Positions 45,501-52,601 of a stretch of DNA of 64,000 nucleotides are shown piece by piece. This DNA is from Blastopirellula sp. J2-11. GTDB lineage: Bacteria; Planctomycetota; Planctomycetia; Pirellulales; Pirellulaceae. The stretch's first letter is position 1, and each line of letters begins with the position of its first letter. The DNA lies in NCBI RefSeq assembly GCF_024584705.1, contig NZ_CP097384.1, positions 5,270,001-5,334,000 on the forward strand, read 5' to 3'. The translations under genes were made by a program, and so were the position numbers. Under the pieces are notes generated by a model that ran no database searches, had not been told where the DNA came from, and saw only the letters and a list, made by a program, of their open reading frames with translations.

Positions 45501-46304
45501 TCGTTGAGTTCAAGTTTTGAATTTGACGAAACGGTGCGTGGTCAAGACGCGCTGCTGTTATTTGGATCCAACACGAACGGATCGGCCGGGATTCTGACCA
45601 CCTCATCGACGAACACGTTTACGGGGGTCGTCGAAGGGGTAAGCGTGACGATCAAAGAAGCGACGAACACGCCGATCAACGTTACGATTTCTGACTCGGA
45701 CAGTTCGCTTGTCACCGCCGCAAATGCGTTTGTCACGCAGTACAACGCGCTGGTGGATTTGATGGACGAATACACGGCGTTTAACGAAGCGGACAGTTCG
45801 ACCGGCATTCTGTTCGGCTCGAACGTAGCGAATCGCATCGACTCGGAGCTGAACGAGATTCTTACGCGGCGCTACCCGAGCCTCGGCAGCGTTCAATCGC
45901 TGGAACAACTTGGCTTTAGCTTTAACGGCGAGACCGGCAAAATGTCGCTCGACGAATTGAAGTTGAAGTTGAAGTACGCGGAGGATCCCGATGCGGTCGA
46001 AGATTTCTTCACCAAAGAACAAACGATCGGCGGAGAAACGAAGCAACTCGGTTTTGCGAAAAAGTTTGACGATCTCATGGAATCGTTTGCAGGCGCCGGC
46101 AGATCATTGTTAATTAGTCGCATCGAAACTCTTCAATCCAAAATCGATCTCAATCAGTCACGAATTGACACCTGGAATGAGAAGTTGGAAAAGAGGCAAG
46201 AAGTCTTGCTGAACAAGTTCTACGATTTGGAGACGACCCTGGCCGGCATCCAATCGAACCTGTCTTACCTGGACGCGATTCAGCCGATTACGTTTCCCGA
46301 ATAG
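42522..46304 (+). CDS. fliD: Flagellar filament cap protein FliD, giant form
   Basis: The N-terminus (SSTGLISGINITDTVKQLLSIEARP, with a conserved GI-x-D-x-V-x-x-LL pattern) and the C-terminus (LISRIETLQSKIDLNQSRID, then LNKFYDLETTLAGIQSNLSYL) are FliD. At 1260 residues it is more than twice the usual 450-550. The middle holds flagellin-IN-like motifs (TIDDVLAAINAND near 176; ETVQDILTALNDSG near 745; QTLGDLIDTINGQ near 860) and three copies of the repeat shared with FlgL and flagellin, near residues 302, 410 and 524. FliD caps the growing filament. No strong ribosome site is visible before this ATG. Confidence 0.94.
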   Translation: MAGISSSTGLISGINITDTVKQLLSIEARPRDLLISRTAIVSDEQGALSKVTAAILSLQFSAKALAKPSIFNARTAVTSNATALTATVTGTPRIGVTQLTPVRTAQSQQYLSSGVASLTESLSAGSISISSSPRLDQGIDLNRLNGGEGVGPGKIKITDRAGDSGTIDLRYATTIDDVLAAINANDDIDVTATIEGDRIKLTDNTGQTTSNLVVKELSGGSTAADLGLRDVNVAASSYVGNDILSLHSETRLSSLRDGAGIRLSSDLDDLTIAFRDGTTKNIGLRQGAKPEDFATASTATFDSKFSITANNAGAEYEGVAVIFENNGSITQGNETVVYDDLAKTVTVQIAEGSTTASDVISAINNDANAGLYFTAATVDGGTGGGLIDSIDTAITSGGTALSTAVTTAANANASIEISAINAGAEYDDVQILFVDDPGVTQGNELVEYDDSDPFNKTLTVRIKAGETTADDVVATIGSDPLVSPLFSAANASGSNGSGLIDVTDTGTTTGGEQNAVGISTAQAVDGVVKLTAKQLGGEYDNVTLRYVDDPAVTAGNEVVQYDDSDPDNITLTVRIQAGGTTADNVITAINNNATTSARFTAATAVGGNGDRIVDTNSTALTTGGAAREERSPQTLGDLLTIFNEIDPTRLQAQISSDGDRIELIDLSTDNGGSFSVSSFGDGHAAEDLGIAFSTTSDTISSGRYVGGLNSKLISSLNGGQGLDLGEIKVTDRSGASATIDLSGAETVQDILTALNDSGLGIEAEYNSSGNGITLRDTTGQFFSNFKVENTGATNSADLLNIAQSSAKTKVESGSLHFQYVSEQTELSSLNGGSGIPKGKFLVRDSAGGARVFDLSDDSIQTLGDLIDTINGQTGVKVKAQINDTGDGIKIVDQAGGSGELRIQDSGTSQTGTALGIVGTGAVAEGESKQSLSGSFNKVVQIEAGDTITDVITKINDLDAGFSANVFDYGAGSERYRISLVSDKTGNDGAFQIDSLSSSFEFDETVRGQDALLLFGSNTNGSAGILTTSSTNTFTGVVEGVSVTIKEATNTPINVTISDSDSSLVTAANAFVTQYNALVDLMDEYTAFNEADSSTGILFGSNVANRIDSELNEILTRRYPSLGSVQSLEQLGFSFNGETGKMSLDELKLKLKYAEDPDAVEDFFTKEQTIGGETKQLGFAKKFDDLMESFAGAGRSLLISRIETLQSKIDLNQSRIDTWNEKLEKRQEVLLNKFYDLETTLAGIQSNLSYLDAIQPITFPE
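43425..44360 (+). repeat. FliD share of the flagellar surface repeat
   Basis: Three copies begin near 43425, 43749 and 44091 and are the most regular set. Each shows an AGAEY- or GGEYDN-type turn, a V-x-x-GNE-x-V-x-YDD segment, a TVTVQI- or TLTVRI-type strand, G-x-TTA-x-DV and a final F-x-AA. They are separated by short Gly/Thr linkers containing TGG. Confidence 0.8.
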
Positions 46305-46322
46305 TGGTCGCGGAAATTCGCA

Positions 46323-46350
46323 CAAAGCTTCACCCGCCAGCGACCGATAG
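46323..46350 (+). promoter_or_regulatory. Candidate sigma-28 promoter of fliS
   Basis: CAAAG (46323-46327) and ACCGATAG (46343-46350) stand 15 bases apart, like the FliA pattern TAAAG-N14-15-GCCGATAA. Transcription would start near 46358, about 50 bases before the fliS ATG. Confidence 0.4.
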
Positions 46351-46409
46351 ATAAAGCAAGGCCAAAAGCCTTGCGGATAGTTTTCTTGATACCTAACCCG
46401 GCAGTGACC

Positions 46410-46961
46410 ATGTTCGAATACGGCGCAACCAATTCCTATCTCGAAACGGAAGTCCTGACCGCCACGCCGCAAAAACTGCAAATGTTACTGATCGGCGGCG
46501 CGATCCGTTTCGGACAACAAGCGCTGAATCTGAAGAACGACGGCCAGGACGAAGCCGCCTGGGAAGCTCTGCTGCGATGCCGCGGCGTCATCACCGAAAT
46601 CCTAATCAACCTGAAACCCAATGTGGCGCCGGTCGCTAGTCAGGTTGCTGGCATCTATCTGTTTCTGTTTCGCGAACTGTCTGACATCCAGATCTCGAAC
46701 CAATACGAAAAGATCGCCGCGCTCTTGCCGGTCTTAGAAGAAGAACGCGAAACCTGGCGACAAGTCTGTGAAGTGATGCCGGAAGCGCCAGAAGGGCCTC
46801 GCGAAGAGGTAAAAGAAATCACCGCTGCGAACTCGCAACCCTTGGCAGGCGACGTCAGCAGCGCCACGCCGAGCGGAGCCCACTGGGGATCGACCGCGGC
46901 CACCCATTCGGCTGGCCAATATCAATCAGAGCATGGTTCTGGATTCTCGCTCGACGCCTAG
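46410..46961 (+). CDS. fliS: Flagellin chaperone FliS
   Basis: FliS binds flagellin C-termini in the cytoplasm and prevents early polymerisation. The 183-residue product begins FEYGATNSYLETEVLTATPQKLQMLLIGGAIRF-like, with the YLE-TEV and P-x-KLQ-ML motifs of the family. IYLFLFRELSDIQISNQ follows near residue 80. About 50 extra residues at the C-terminus (after ETWRQVCEVM) are Pro, Ala and Ser rich and probably disordered. The ATG at 46410 starts the conserved part; the upstream in-frame ATG lacks support. It follows fliD, as is usual. Confidence 0.92.
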   Translation: MFEYGATNSYLETEVLTATPQKLQMLLIGGAIRFGQQALNLKNDGQDEAAWEALLRCRGVITEILINLKPNVAPVASQVAGIYLFLFRELSDIQISNQYEKIAALLPVLEEERETWRQVCEVMPEAPEGPREEVKEITAANSQPLAGDVSSATPSGAHWGSTAATHSAGQYQSEHGSGFSLDA

Positions 46962-47167
46962 TCGAGCAAACGTCGTATCGGCGTGACTCGAAACAAGACC
47001 AATCGGCGCGCAGTTTCTGCCAAATCTGTTGCGCGCGCCGGAATCATGCGGTTCTCTCGATAAGGTCGTCTTTCTTCCCCCTGTGACCCCGGTTGCGTGT
47101 TACGGGAAGATCGGCGACGATTGTCAGATTAGTCTGCATTTTGCGATTTTGTTCTGGAGATCTTCCC

Positions 47168-48028
47168 TTGTCCACTTCGACTCAACTGATTCGCGTCGGC
47201 CATAGTCCCGATCCCGACGACGCTTTCATGTTTTATGCGTTGGCCGCCGACAAAATCGAAACCGGCGAATATCGCTTTGAGCATGAATTGGTCGACATCG
47301 AGACCCTCAATCGCCGCGCTTTCCAAGGAGAGTTGGAGCTAACCGCGATCAGCATTCACGCGTACGCACACCTGGCCGACAAATACGCAATCTGCTTGTG
47401 CGGCGCCAGCATGGGGGACAACTATGGCCCCATGGTCGTCGCGAAGCAGGCCTGCTCGCTCGAAGACCTGAAGTCCAAAACGATCGCCGTTCCCGGCACG
47501 TTGACCTCAGCCTTTCTAGGCTTGCGACTCTGCCTGGGCGCCGATTTCAAGCATGTCGTTGTGCCGTTTGATCAAATCATCGAAACCGTCGCTGCAGGCG
47601 AGTTTGAAGGGCAAAAGATCGACGCCGGGCTCATCATTCACGAAGGGCAACTCACCTTCGGTCGTGAGAAGTTGGAATTGATCGTCGATCTCGGCGTCTG
47701 GTGGCATGATCTGACCGGCGGCTTACCGCTGCCGTTGGGCGCCAACGGAATTCGCAAAGACATGGGCGAAGAAAACATCCGCGAAGTTACCCGACTGCTG
47801 AAAGAAAGCATCGTCTTCGGTCTCGACCATCGCCAAGAGGCGCTCGATTACGCGCTGCAATTTGGCCGCGGACTCGACAACGAACTTGCCGACAAATTTG
47901 TCGGCATGTACGTCAACGACTGGACGGTTGACTTTGGCGAGAAAGGTCGCGAAGCGGTTCGCCTGTTTCTGAAGATGGGATACGAAGCCGGCGTTATCCC
48001 GACATTGATCGAACCAGAGTTCGTTTAG
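47168..48028 (+). CDS. mqnD: Futalosine-pathway protein MqnD (1,4-dihydroxy-6-naphthoate synthase)
   Basis: The product has HSPDPDDAFMFYAL near residue 12, the diagnostic MqnD N-terminal segment (HSPCPNDTF type), then LTAISIHAYAHLADKYAI, IAVPGTLTSAFLGLRL near 108, and GGLPLPLGANGIR near 190. The fold is that of periplasmic-binding proteins, but no signal peptide is present. MqnD converts cyclic dehypoxanthinylfutalosine in an alternative menaquinone route. A TTG start at 47168 with GGAG about ten bases upstream gives 286 residues; an ATG at 47093 would add 25 unsupported residues. Other mqn genes are not in the window, and MqnA is a related alternative. Confidence 0.85.
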   Translation: MSTSTQLIRVGHSPDPDDAFMFYALAADKIETGEYRFEHELVDIETLNRRAFQGELELTAISIHAYAHLADKYAICLCGASMGDNYGPMVVAKQACSLEDLKSKTIAVPGTLTSAFLGLRLCLGADFKHVVVPFDQIIETVAAGEFEGQKIDAGLIIHEGQLTFGREKLELIVDLGVWWHDLTGGLPLPLGANGIRKDMGEENIREVTRLLKESIVFGLDHRQEALDYALQFGRGLDNELADKFVGMYVNDWTVDFGEKGREAVRLFLKMGYEAGVIPTLIEPEFV

Positions 48029-48073
48029 TTCAGATCTGAAAATCGACGATCTGTCTAAACCACCCTGTTGATA

Positions 48074-48099
48074 AAAGGCTCCCTTGGGAGTCTTTTTTT
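48074..48099 (+). terminator. Intrinsic terminator after mqnD
   Basis: AAAGGCTCCC and GGGAGTCTTT form a ten-bp stem (one G-T pair) with a two-base gap that will open to a small loop. A run of seven T follows. It lies 45 bases after the mqnD stop. Confidence 0.93.
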
Positions 48100-48201
48100 A
48101 TGCGCCTTTTGCAGCGATTGTAGCGGCCAGATGGCGCCTCAAAATGCTACAGTAAACGAGGAAACATTAACTTTTGCCTGACTACCGCGTACTCTTTAGA
48201 C

Positions 48202-49434
48202 ATGATCGAACGAGCCTGGCAATCCGAACTCGCCGCGATGATCACCGCTCAAGAAGCGAAGTGGATCAACTTCCGGCGGCGATTGCATCAAAATCCAGAG
48301 CCCTCAGGGCATGAATATCAAACGAGCCTAGCCATTTATCAAGAGCTGAGCTCACTCGGCGTCGATTTGCGCATGGGGCCGGAAGGTCGCGGAGTTTTGT
48401 CAGATTGGCGAACGCCGCATGTCGAAGGTTTAGACGAGGCCATCGCGATTCGGGGTGATATCGACGCGTTGCGAATTCAGGATCAAAAGGAAGTCCCTTA
48501 TCAAAGCCAATGCCCGGGGTTGATGCATGCCTGCGGTCATGACGCGCATGCGACCATGGCGCTATGGGCGACGACGCTGATTGTCGAACTCGATCGCGCC
48601 GGCGCCCTCCCCTGGCCTTTGCGACTGCGGTCGATCTTTCAACCGGCGGAAGAGACGTGCATCGGCGCGTTAGAGATGATCTCGGCCGGCGCGTTGAAAG
48701 ACGTACGCGAGATTTACGCGTCGCATGTCGACCCCACATTGCCAACCGGCCGCATCGGCCTGCGCGTCGGCGCGCTGACCGCCAGCTGCGATGCGGTGCG
48801 AATCCTGATTCATGGCCAAGGGGGGCATGGCGCTCGACCGCACGAATCACGCGATCCCATCGCCGCGTCCGCTCAACTAATCAACGCACTTTACTTGTCG
48901 ATCCCGCGTGTTACCGACAGCCAAGACGCAGTCGTGTTGACTTTCGGCCGAATCCACGGCGGCGAGAACCTCAACGTCATCCCTGAACAAGTCGAATTAT
49001 TTGGCACGCTACGGACTCTCGACACGGACGTTCGCCAGAGAACGATCGACCATATTCATCGCATCACCGCAGGAATCCAACGAGCGACTGACACGACGAT
49101 CGAAGTCTGCTTTGACGTCGGCACCAGTGCTGTTATCAACCAAGCAAAACCGATTTCTCGACTGAAAAGCGCCATCGTCGAGTCATTCGGCCATGAAGCG
49201 ATCTACGAAATTCCGCGAGCGAGCATGGGGGGCGAGGACTTTGCTTTCTATCTCGATCATGTTCCCGGCGCGATGGCGCGGCTTGGTTGCCGTCCTCCGG
49301 CGGTCGATCGCGCGCCGTTGTTGCACAGTCCAATGTTTGACATTGATGAAGCCGTATTAGCGATCGGCGCTCGCATGTTAGCAAGCGCCGTGATTCATGC
49401 ATTTGAACCGACACAGGCTCACGAGCAGTTGTAG
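48202..49434 (+). CDS. M20-family amidohydrolase/peptidase
   Basis: The 410-residue product has the M20D layout: LHQNPEPSGHEYQTS near residue 29, the metal-binding IRGDIDALRI and HACGHDAHATMAL near 109-121, and catalytic Glu in FQPAEET. A dimerisation domain contains GQGGHGARPHESRDPI, and the last metal ligand is in GGEDFAFYL near 345. Relatives cleave N-acyl amino acids such as hippurate, N-acetyl-diaminopimelate or indole-acetyl conjugates; the substrate is unknown here. The next gene, on the same strand, starts 45 bases later. Confidence 0.92.
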   Translation: MIERAWQSELAAMITAQEAKWINFRRRLHQNPEPSGHEYQTSLAIYQELSSLGVDLRMGPEGRGVLSDWRTPHVEGLDEAIAIRGDIDALRIQDQKEVPYQSQCPGLMHACGHDAHATMALWATTLIVELDRAGALPWPLRLRSIFQPAEETCIGALEMISAGALKDVREIYASHVDPTLPTGRIGLRVGALTASCDAVRILIHGQGGHGARPHESRDPIAASAQLINALYLSIPRVTDSQDAVVLTFGRIHGGENLNVIPEQVELFGTLRTLDTDVRQRTIDHIHRITAGIQRATDTTIEVCFDVGTSAVINQAKPISRLKSAIVESFGHEAIYEIPRASMGGEDFAFYLDHVPGAMARLGCRPPAVDRAPLLHSPMFDIDEAVLAIGARMLASAVIHAFEPTQAHEQL

Positions 49435-49479
49435 CTCACTTGTCGTACTTTGGATCCTGCTTGAGGGATACGCGCCGCT

Positions 49480-50616
49480 ATGAGCAAGTTAGTTTTTACG
49501 TCCAACGACGCATTTACCGTTGGCATAGAGCTGGAACTGGGGCTCGTTGACTCCCAAACAATGGCGCTATCCAGTTCAGTGCAACGACTGCTCGACGCTG
49601 CGCCCGCCGAGATCGCGTCGCGGATCAAGCCCGAGTTGATGCAATGCTGCCTGGAAATTAATACCGAGGTCTGCACGACCATGGCTGAGGCCGAAAGCGA
49701 TCTGCGCCGCAAACTGCTCGCCGTGCAAGGATTAACCGACGACTTGGGACTGCGACTCTGGTGGGGATCGACTCATCCCTTTTCGCATTGGTGCGATCAG
49801 AAAGTAACGCAGAATGAGCGGTATCTAAATCTTGTCGATCTGCTGCAAGAGATGGCGCGGCGTCTGGTGACTAACGGACTGCATGTGCATGTTGGCGTCG
49901 AATCAGGCGACAAAGCGGTGATGATCTGCGACCGCATCATGCAATACCTGCCGCTGCTCTTGGCCCTTTCGACCAGTAGTCCCTACTGGGAAGGACGCGA
50001 CACCGGACTCGCTTCGCACCGCAGTAAAATTATGGAAGGCCTGCCGACAGCCGGCTTACCGCCGCTGATGCGCAATTGGAGCGAGTACGTCTGGCTCGTC
50101 AATCACATGGTCGACACCGGCTTTATCAACACGATTCGTGAAATCTGGTGGGATGTTCGCCCGCATCACAACTTCGGGACGGTTGAAGTCCGCGTCTGCG
50201 ATATGCCAGGCAACCTGGAAGATGCGATGACCATTTCGGCGATGATCCAGTGCCTGGTGAAGCAACTGTCAGACGAAATCGACCACGGCGCCTATCAGCA
50301 TGATTGCCATCCGATGATGGTGCGACAAAACAAATGGCGCGCATGCCGCTTTGGCTCCGACGCCAAACTGGTCAATTCGTACACCTATCAGGTCGAATCG
50401 GTCAGCACGGTCGTCGCCCGCTTGGTCGAACGTCTGATGGCGCCGGCGATCGAGTTGGGCTGCGAGCAATACTTGTTGCGAGCGCAAGACATTGCCGACC
50501 GTCCCACTTGGTCCGATCGGCAACGATTGATTCTGCAAGAGACCGGCGATCCGACCGAAATCGTTCGACAAATGACCGAACAATCTCGCATCGAAACTTC
50601 GGCCGCCGCCGAATAG
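49480..50616 (+). CDS. YbdK-type carboxylate-amine ligase (GCS2 family)
   Basis: The 378-residue product has FTVGIELELGLVDSQTM near residue 11, the Glu-rich metal site of the glutamate-cysteine ligase 2 fold. LWWGSTHPFSHW near 88, ALSTSSPYWEGRDTGLASHR near 163 and VEVRVCDMPGNLEDAM near 229 follow. Members form gamma-glutamyl or similar amide bonds using ATP; E. coli YbdK has weak glutamate-cysteine ligase activity, and the true substrate is often unknown. Size is typical. It lies 45 bases after the M20 hydrolase, so the two might share a transcript. Confidence 0.9.
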   Translation: MSKLVFTSNDAFTVGIELELGLVDSQTMALSSSVQRLLDAAPAEIASRIKPELMQCCLEINTEVCTTMAEAESDLRRKLLAVQGLTDDLGLRLWWGSTHPFSHWCDQKVTQNERYLNLVDLLQEMARRLVTNGLHVHVGVESGDKAVMICDRIMQYLPLLLALSTSSPYWEGRDTGLASHRSKIMEGLPTAGLPPLMRNWSEYVWLVNHMVDTGFINTIREIWWDVRPHHNFGTVEVRVCDMPGNLEDAMTISAMIQCLVKQLSDEIDHGAYQHDCHPMMVRQNKWRACRFGSDAKLVNSYTYQVESVSTVVARLVERLMAPAIELGCEQYLLRAQDIADRPTWSDRQRLILQETGDPTEIVRQMTEQSRIETSAAAE

Positions 50617-50636
50617 CGGCCTCCAAGTTAGATCCC

Positions 50637-51218
50637 TTACGACTTGAAGTAGTCAGGCTCGCCGCCGGGAATCCACTTAATATTACAGCCGATGCTGGGG
50701 GCCTGATCTTCGCTCGGCTTCTCGCCGCGCAAGATCGTATCGACCGCTTTGCGGAGATCTTCGCCGGTCACCGGAATCTCGTTGCCGGGTCGGCTGGCGT
50801 CAAACTGTCCGCGATAGGCGAGCTTCTGATCTTTGTCAAACACAAAAAAATCAGGAGTACACGCCGCTTTGTACGCTTTGGCGACTTCTTGCGATTCGTC
50901 GTAGAGATAGGGGAACGTGTAACCCCGCGCCTCGGCTTCGGCAACCATCTGCTCCGGCGAATCGGCCGGATAGTTGCTTGCGTCGTTCGGACTGATGCCG
51001 ACCACCGCGGCGCCTTTCGCTTGGTACTCGCTCGCGAAGCTCGCCAGATCGTCGGCCAGGTGTTTGACAAACGGGCAGTGATTGCACATGAACATCACAA
51101 CCAACGCCGGCGCGCCGGCGAAATCGGCAAGCGAGACGGACGAGCCGTCGACATTGATTAGCGAAAAATCGGGGGCTGGCGTGCCAAGCGGCAACATGGT
51201 GCTGGCGGTTTTGACCAT
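50637..51218 (-). CDS. Thioredoxin-like redoxin (AhpC/TSA type)
   Basis: The 193-residue product has a peroxiredoxin-like fold: PAPDFSLINVDGSSVSLADF near residue 14, then FMCNHCPFVK with Cys45 and Cys48 as a CxxC pair, GISPNDASNYPADSPEQM near 76, and the cis-Pro equivalent in CTPDFFVFD near 120. No signal peptide or lipobox is present, so it is probably cytoplasmic. Family members reduce disulfides or peroxides; the partner is unknown. It converges on the YbdK-type gene and leads into tatD on the same strand, 100 bases away. Confidence 0.9.
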   Translation of the reverse strand: MVKTASTMLPLGTPAPDFSLINVDGSSVSLADFAGAPALVVMFMCNHCPFVKHLADDLASFASEYQAKGAAVVGISPNDASNYPADSPEQMVAEAEARGYTFPYLYDESQEVAKAYKAACTPDFFVFDKDQKLAYRGQFDASRPGNEIPVTGEDLRKAVDTILRGEKPSEDQAPSIGCNIKWIPGGEPDYFKS

Positions 51219-51320
51219 GAGTCAAACTCCTCTACTGTTTCTTGAAACTGGCGATGCGGGTTGTCTCCTATTGTAGCGCAATCCTATCAAGCGGGAAACC
51301 AACCGCGACCAGCGCTTCAC

Positions 51321-52106
51321 TCAAACTTCGCTAACGCGGCGGAATAATCGCCGCGCGTTGACGCTCGTGAGTTGGGCGAATTCTTCAAGAGATTCACCCC
51401 GGGCAGCGGCGACGCAGGAAGCCGTATGCGCCACATAACCAGGCTCGTTCGGCCGTTTGCCGCGAACCGGTTCGGGGCTCAGATAAGGGGAATCGGTTTC
51501 GATCAAGATTCGATCGGCGGGAACCAATTTCGCCACGTCGCGCAAGTCGCCGCTCTTTTTGAATGTCACCATGCCAGCAAAGCTGATGTACATATCGAGA
51601 TCCAAACATTGCTGCAGCAGCGACGCATCGCCAGTAAACGAGTGCATCACGCCGCGCAGCGGACCACGTTCGGCCGCCGTTTGCAGCATCGCGACAATCT
51701 CGGCGCCGCAATCGCGCATGTGGACGATGAAGGGAAAGTCGCGCTCTTGCGATAGTCGCAAATGTCGATCGAAATAATCTTGCTGCAATTCAAAAGGAGC
51801 GTAGTCCCAATAGCGATCGAGCCCTGTCTCGCCCAGCGCAACCACCTTGGGATGATCGAGCAGTTCGACAATACAATCCCAATCGCCGGGCTGAGCTTGC
51901 GCGCAGTTATTGGGCTGAATGCCGACCGCCGCGTGGATCTCAGCAAAACGCTCGGCCAATTCGATCGCCGTCACGCTATCTTCGGCTGTGGTTCCCACCG
52001 CCAACATTTGCGAGACGCCAGCGGCGTTGGCCCGAGCGACGACATCATCGATCTGAGAAATCAGCGTTTCATCAAAAAGATGAGCGTGGGTATCAAACAG
52101 CATCAT
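51321..52106 (-). CDS. tatD: TatD-family metal-dependent hydrolase/DNase
   Basis: The 261-residue product has the TIM-barrel metal ligands in order: FDTHAHL (HxH, residues 4-10), GETGLDRYW with Glu near 96, PFIVHMRD His near 130, MHSFTGD His near 155, and ETDSPYLSPEPVRGKRNEPG-like Asp near 208. It resembles YcfH/TatD 3'-5' exonucleases, which act in DNA repair and RNA quality control. Length is standard. It is 17 bases upstream of, and so probably co-transcribed with, no known partner except the small helical gene on its other side. Confidence 0.93.
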   Translation of the reverse strand: MMLFDTHAHLFDETLISQIDDVVARANAAGVSQMLAVGTTAEDSVTAIELAERFAEIHAAVGIQPNNCAQAQPGDWDCIVELLDHPKVVALGETGLDRYWDYAPFELQQDYFDRHLRLSQERDFPFIVHMRDCGAEIVAMLQTAAERGPLRGVMHSFTGDASLLQQCLDLDMYISFAGMVTFKKSGDLRDVAKLVPADRILIETDSPYLSPEPVRGKRPNEPGYVAHTASCVAAARGESLEEFAQLTSVNARRLFRRVSEV

Positions 52107-52123
52107 AACCGGAAGACTCTTGA

Positions 52124-52558
52124 TTAGGACGCGGCGAGATCGGCGGCGGCGTCTTGCAGATTTTTAAGATGGCCTTTGGCTAGGCCCCAAGCTTCTTCGG
52201 CAATTTCGCGCGGGACGGTTTCATCCGGTAGTGCGTCGACCAGATTTTCCAGTCGCAGAATGAAGCCCTCTTGATACTGCAGGGTTCGCTGCACCAGATA
52301 TTCGATCGACAAATCGTGCAGGCTGGTGTACTCCATCGGGAAGTTCCCCAGATGCGATTCCAGTCCATCCGCTTCCAAGAGAGTCGTCACCTTGTCGATG
52401 ACGTACTGATGGTCAACGGCGATCTGTCGCAGCATATTGACCGCATCATCGTCTCCTTCAGCTGCCCACGGACGCGTGTAGCTGAGATACGAAGGGAGCG
52501 ACGTACGATGAAGCGCCGCAAGTTGATTCAACAGCAGAGCGGCAGGCAATGAAGTCAT
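52124..52558 (-). CDS. Small helical protein of unknown function
   Basis: I do not recognise this 144-residue protein. It is predicted by eye to be four long amphipathic helices (LLLNQLAALHRTSLPSYL, VNMLRQIAVDHQYVIDKVTTLL, LHDLSIEYLVQRTLQYQEGFI, EIAEEAWGLAKGHLKNLQDA). This resembles ferritin-like or hemerythrin-like bundles, with scattered His and Glu (DHQ, LHD, EY) that could bind metal, but no complete ligand set is clear. It ends 17 bases before tatD, suggesting an operon, and starts 43 bases after nuoN. Confidence 0.75.
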   Translation of the reverse strand: MTSLPAALLLNQLAALHRTSLPSYLSYTRPWAAEGDDDAVNMLRQIAVDHQYVIDKVTTLLEADGLESHLGNFPMEYTSLHDLSIEYLVQRTLQYQEGFILRLENLVDALPDETVPREIAEEAWGLAKGHLKNLQDAAADLAAS

Positions 52559-52601
52559 GCGACAGAGACTTAGCTTTTGGAGGACTTAACTTGAACTACG
52601 A

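Noticed and set aside
46979-47050. GC-rich inverted repeat GGCGCGCA/TGCGCGCGCC before mqnD as a terminator
   Set aside because: The arms match imperfectly, the loop is long and no T-run follows.
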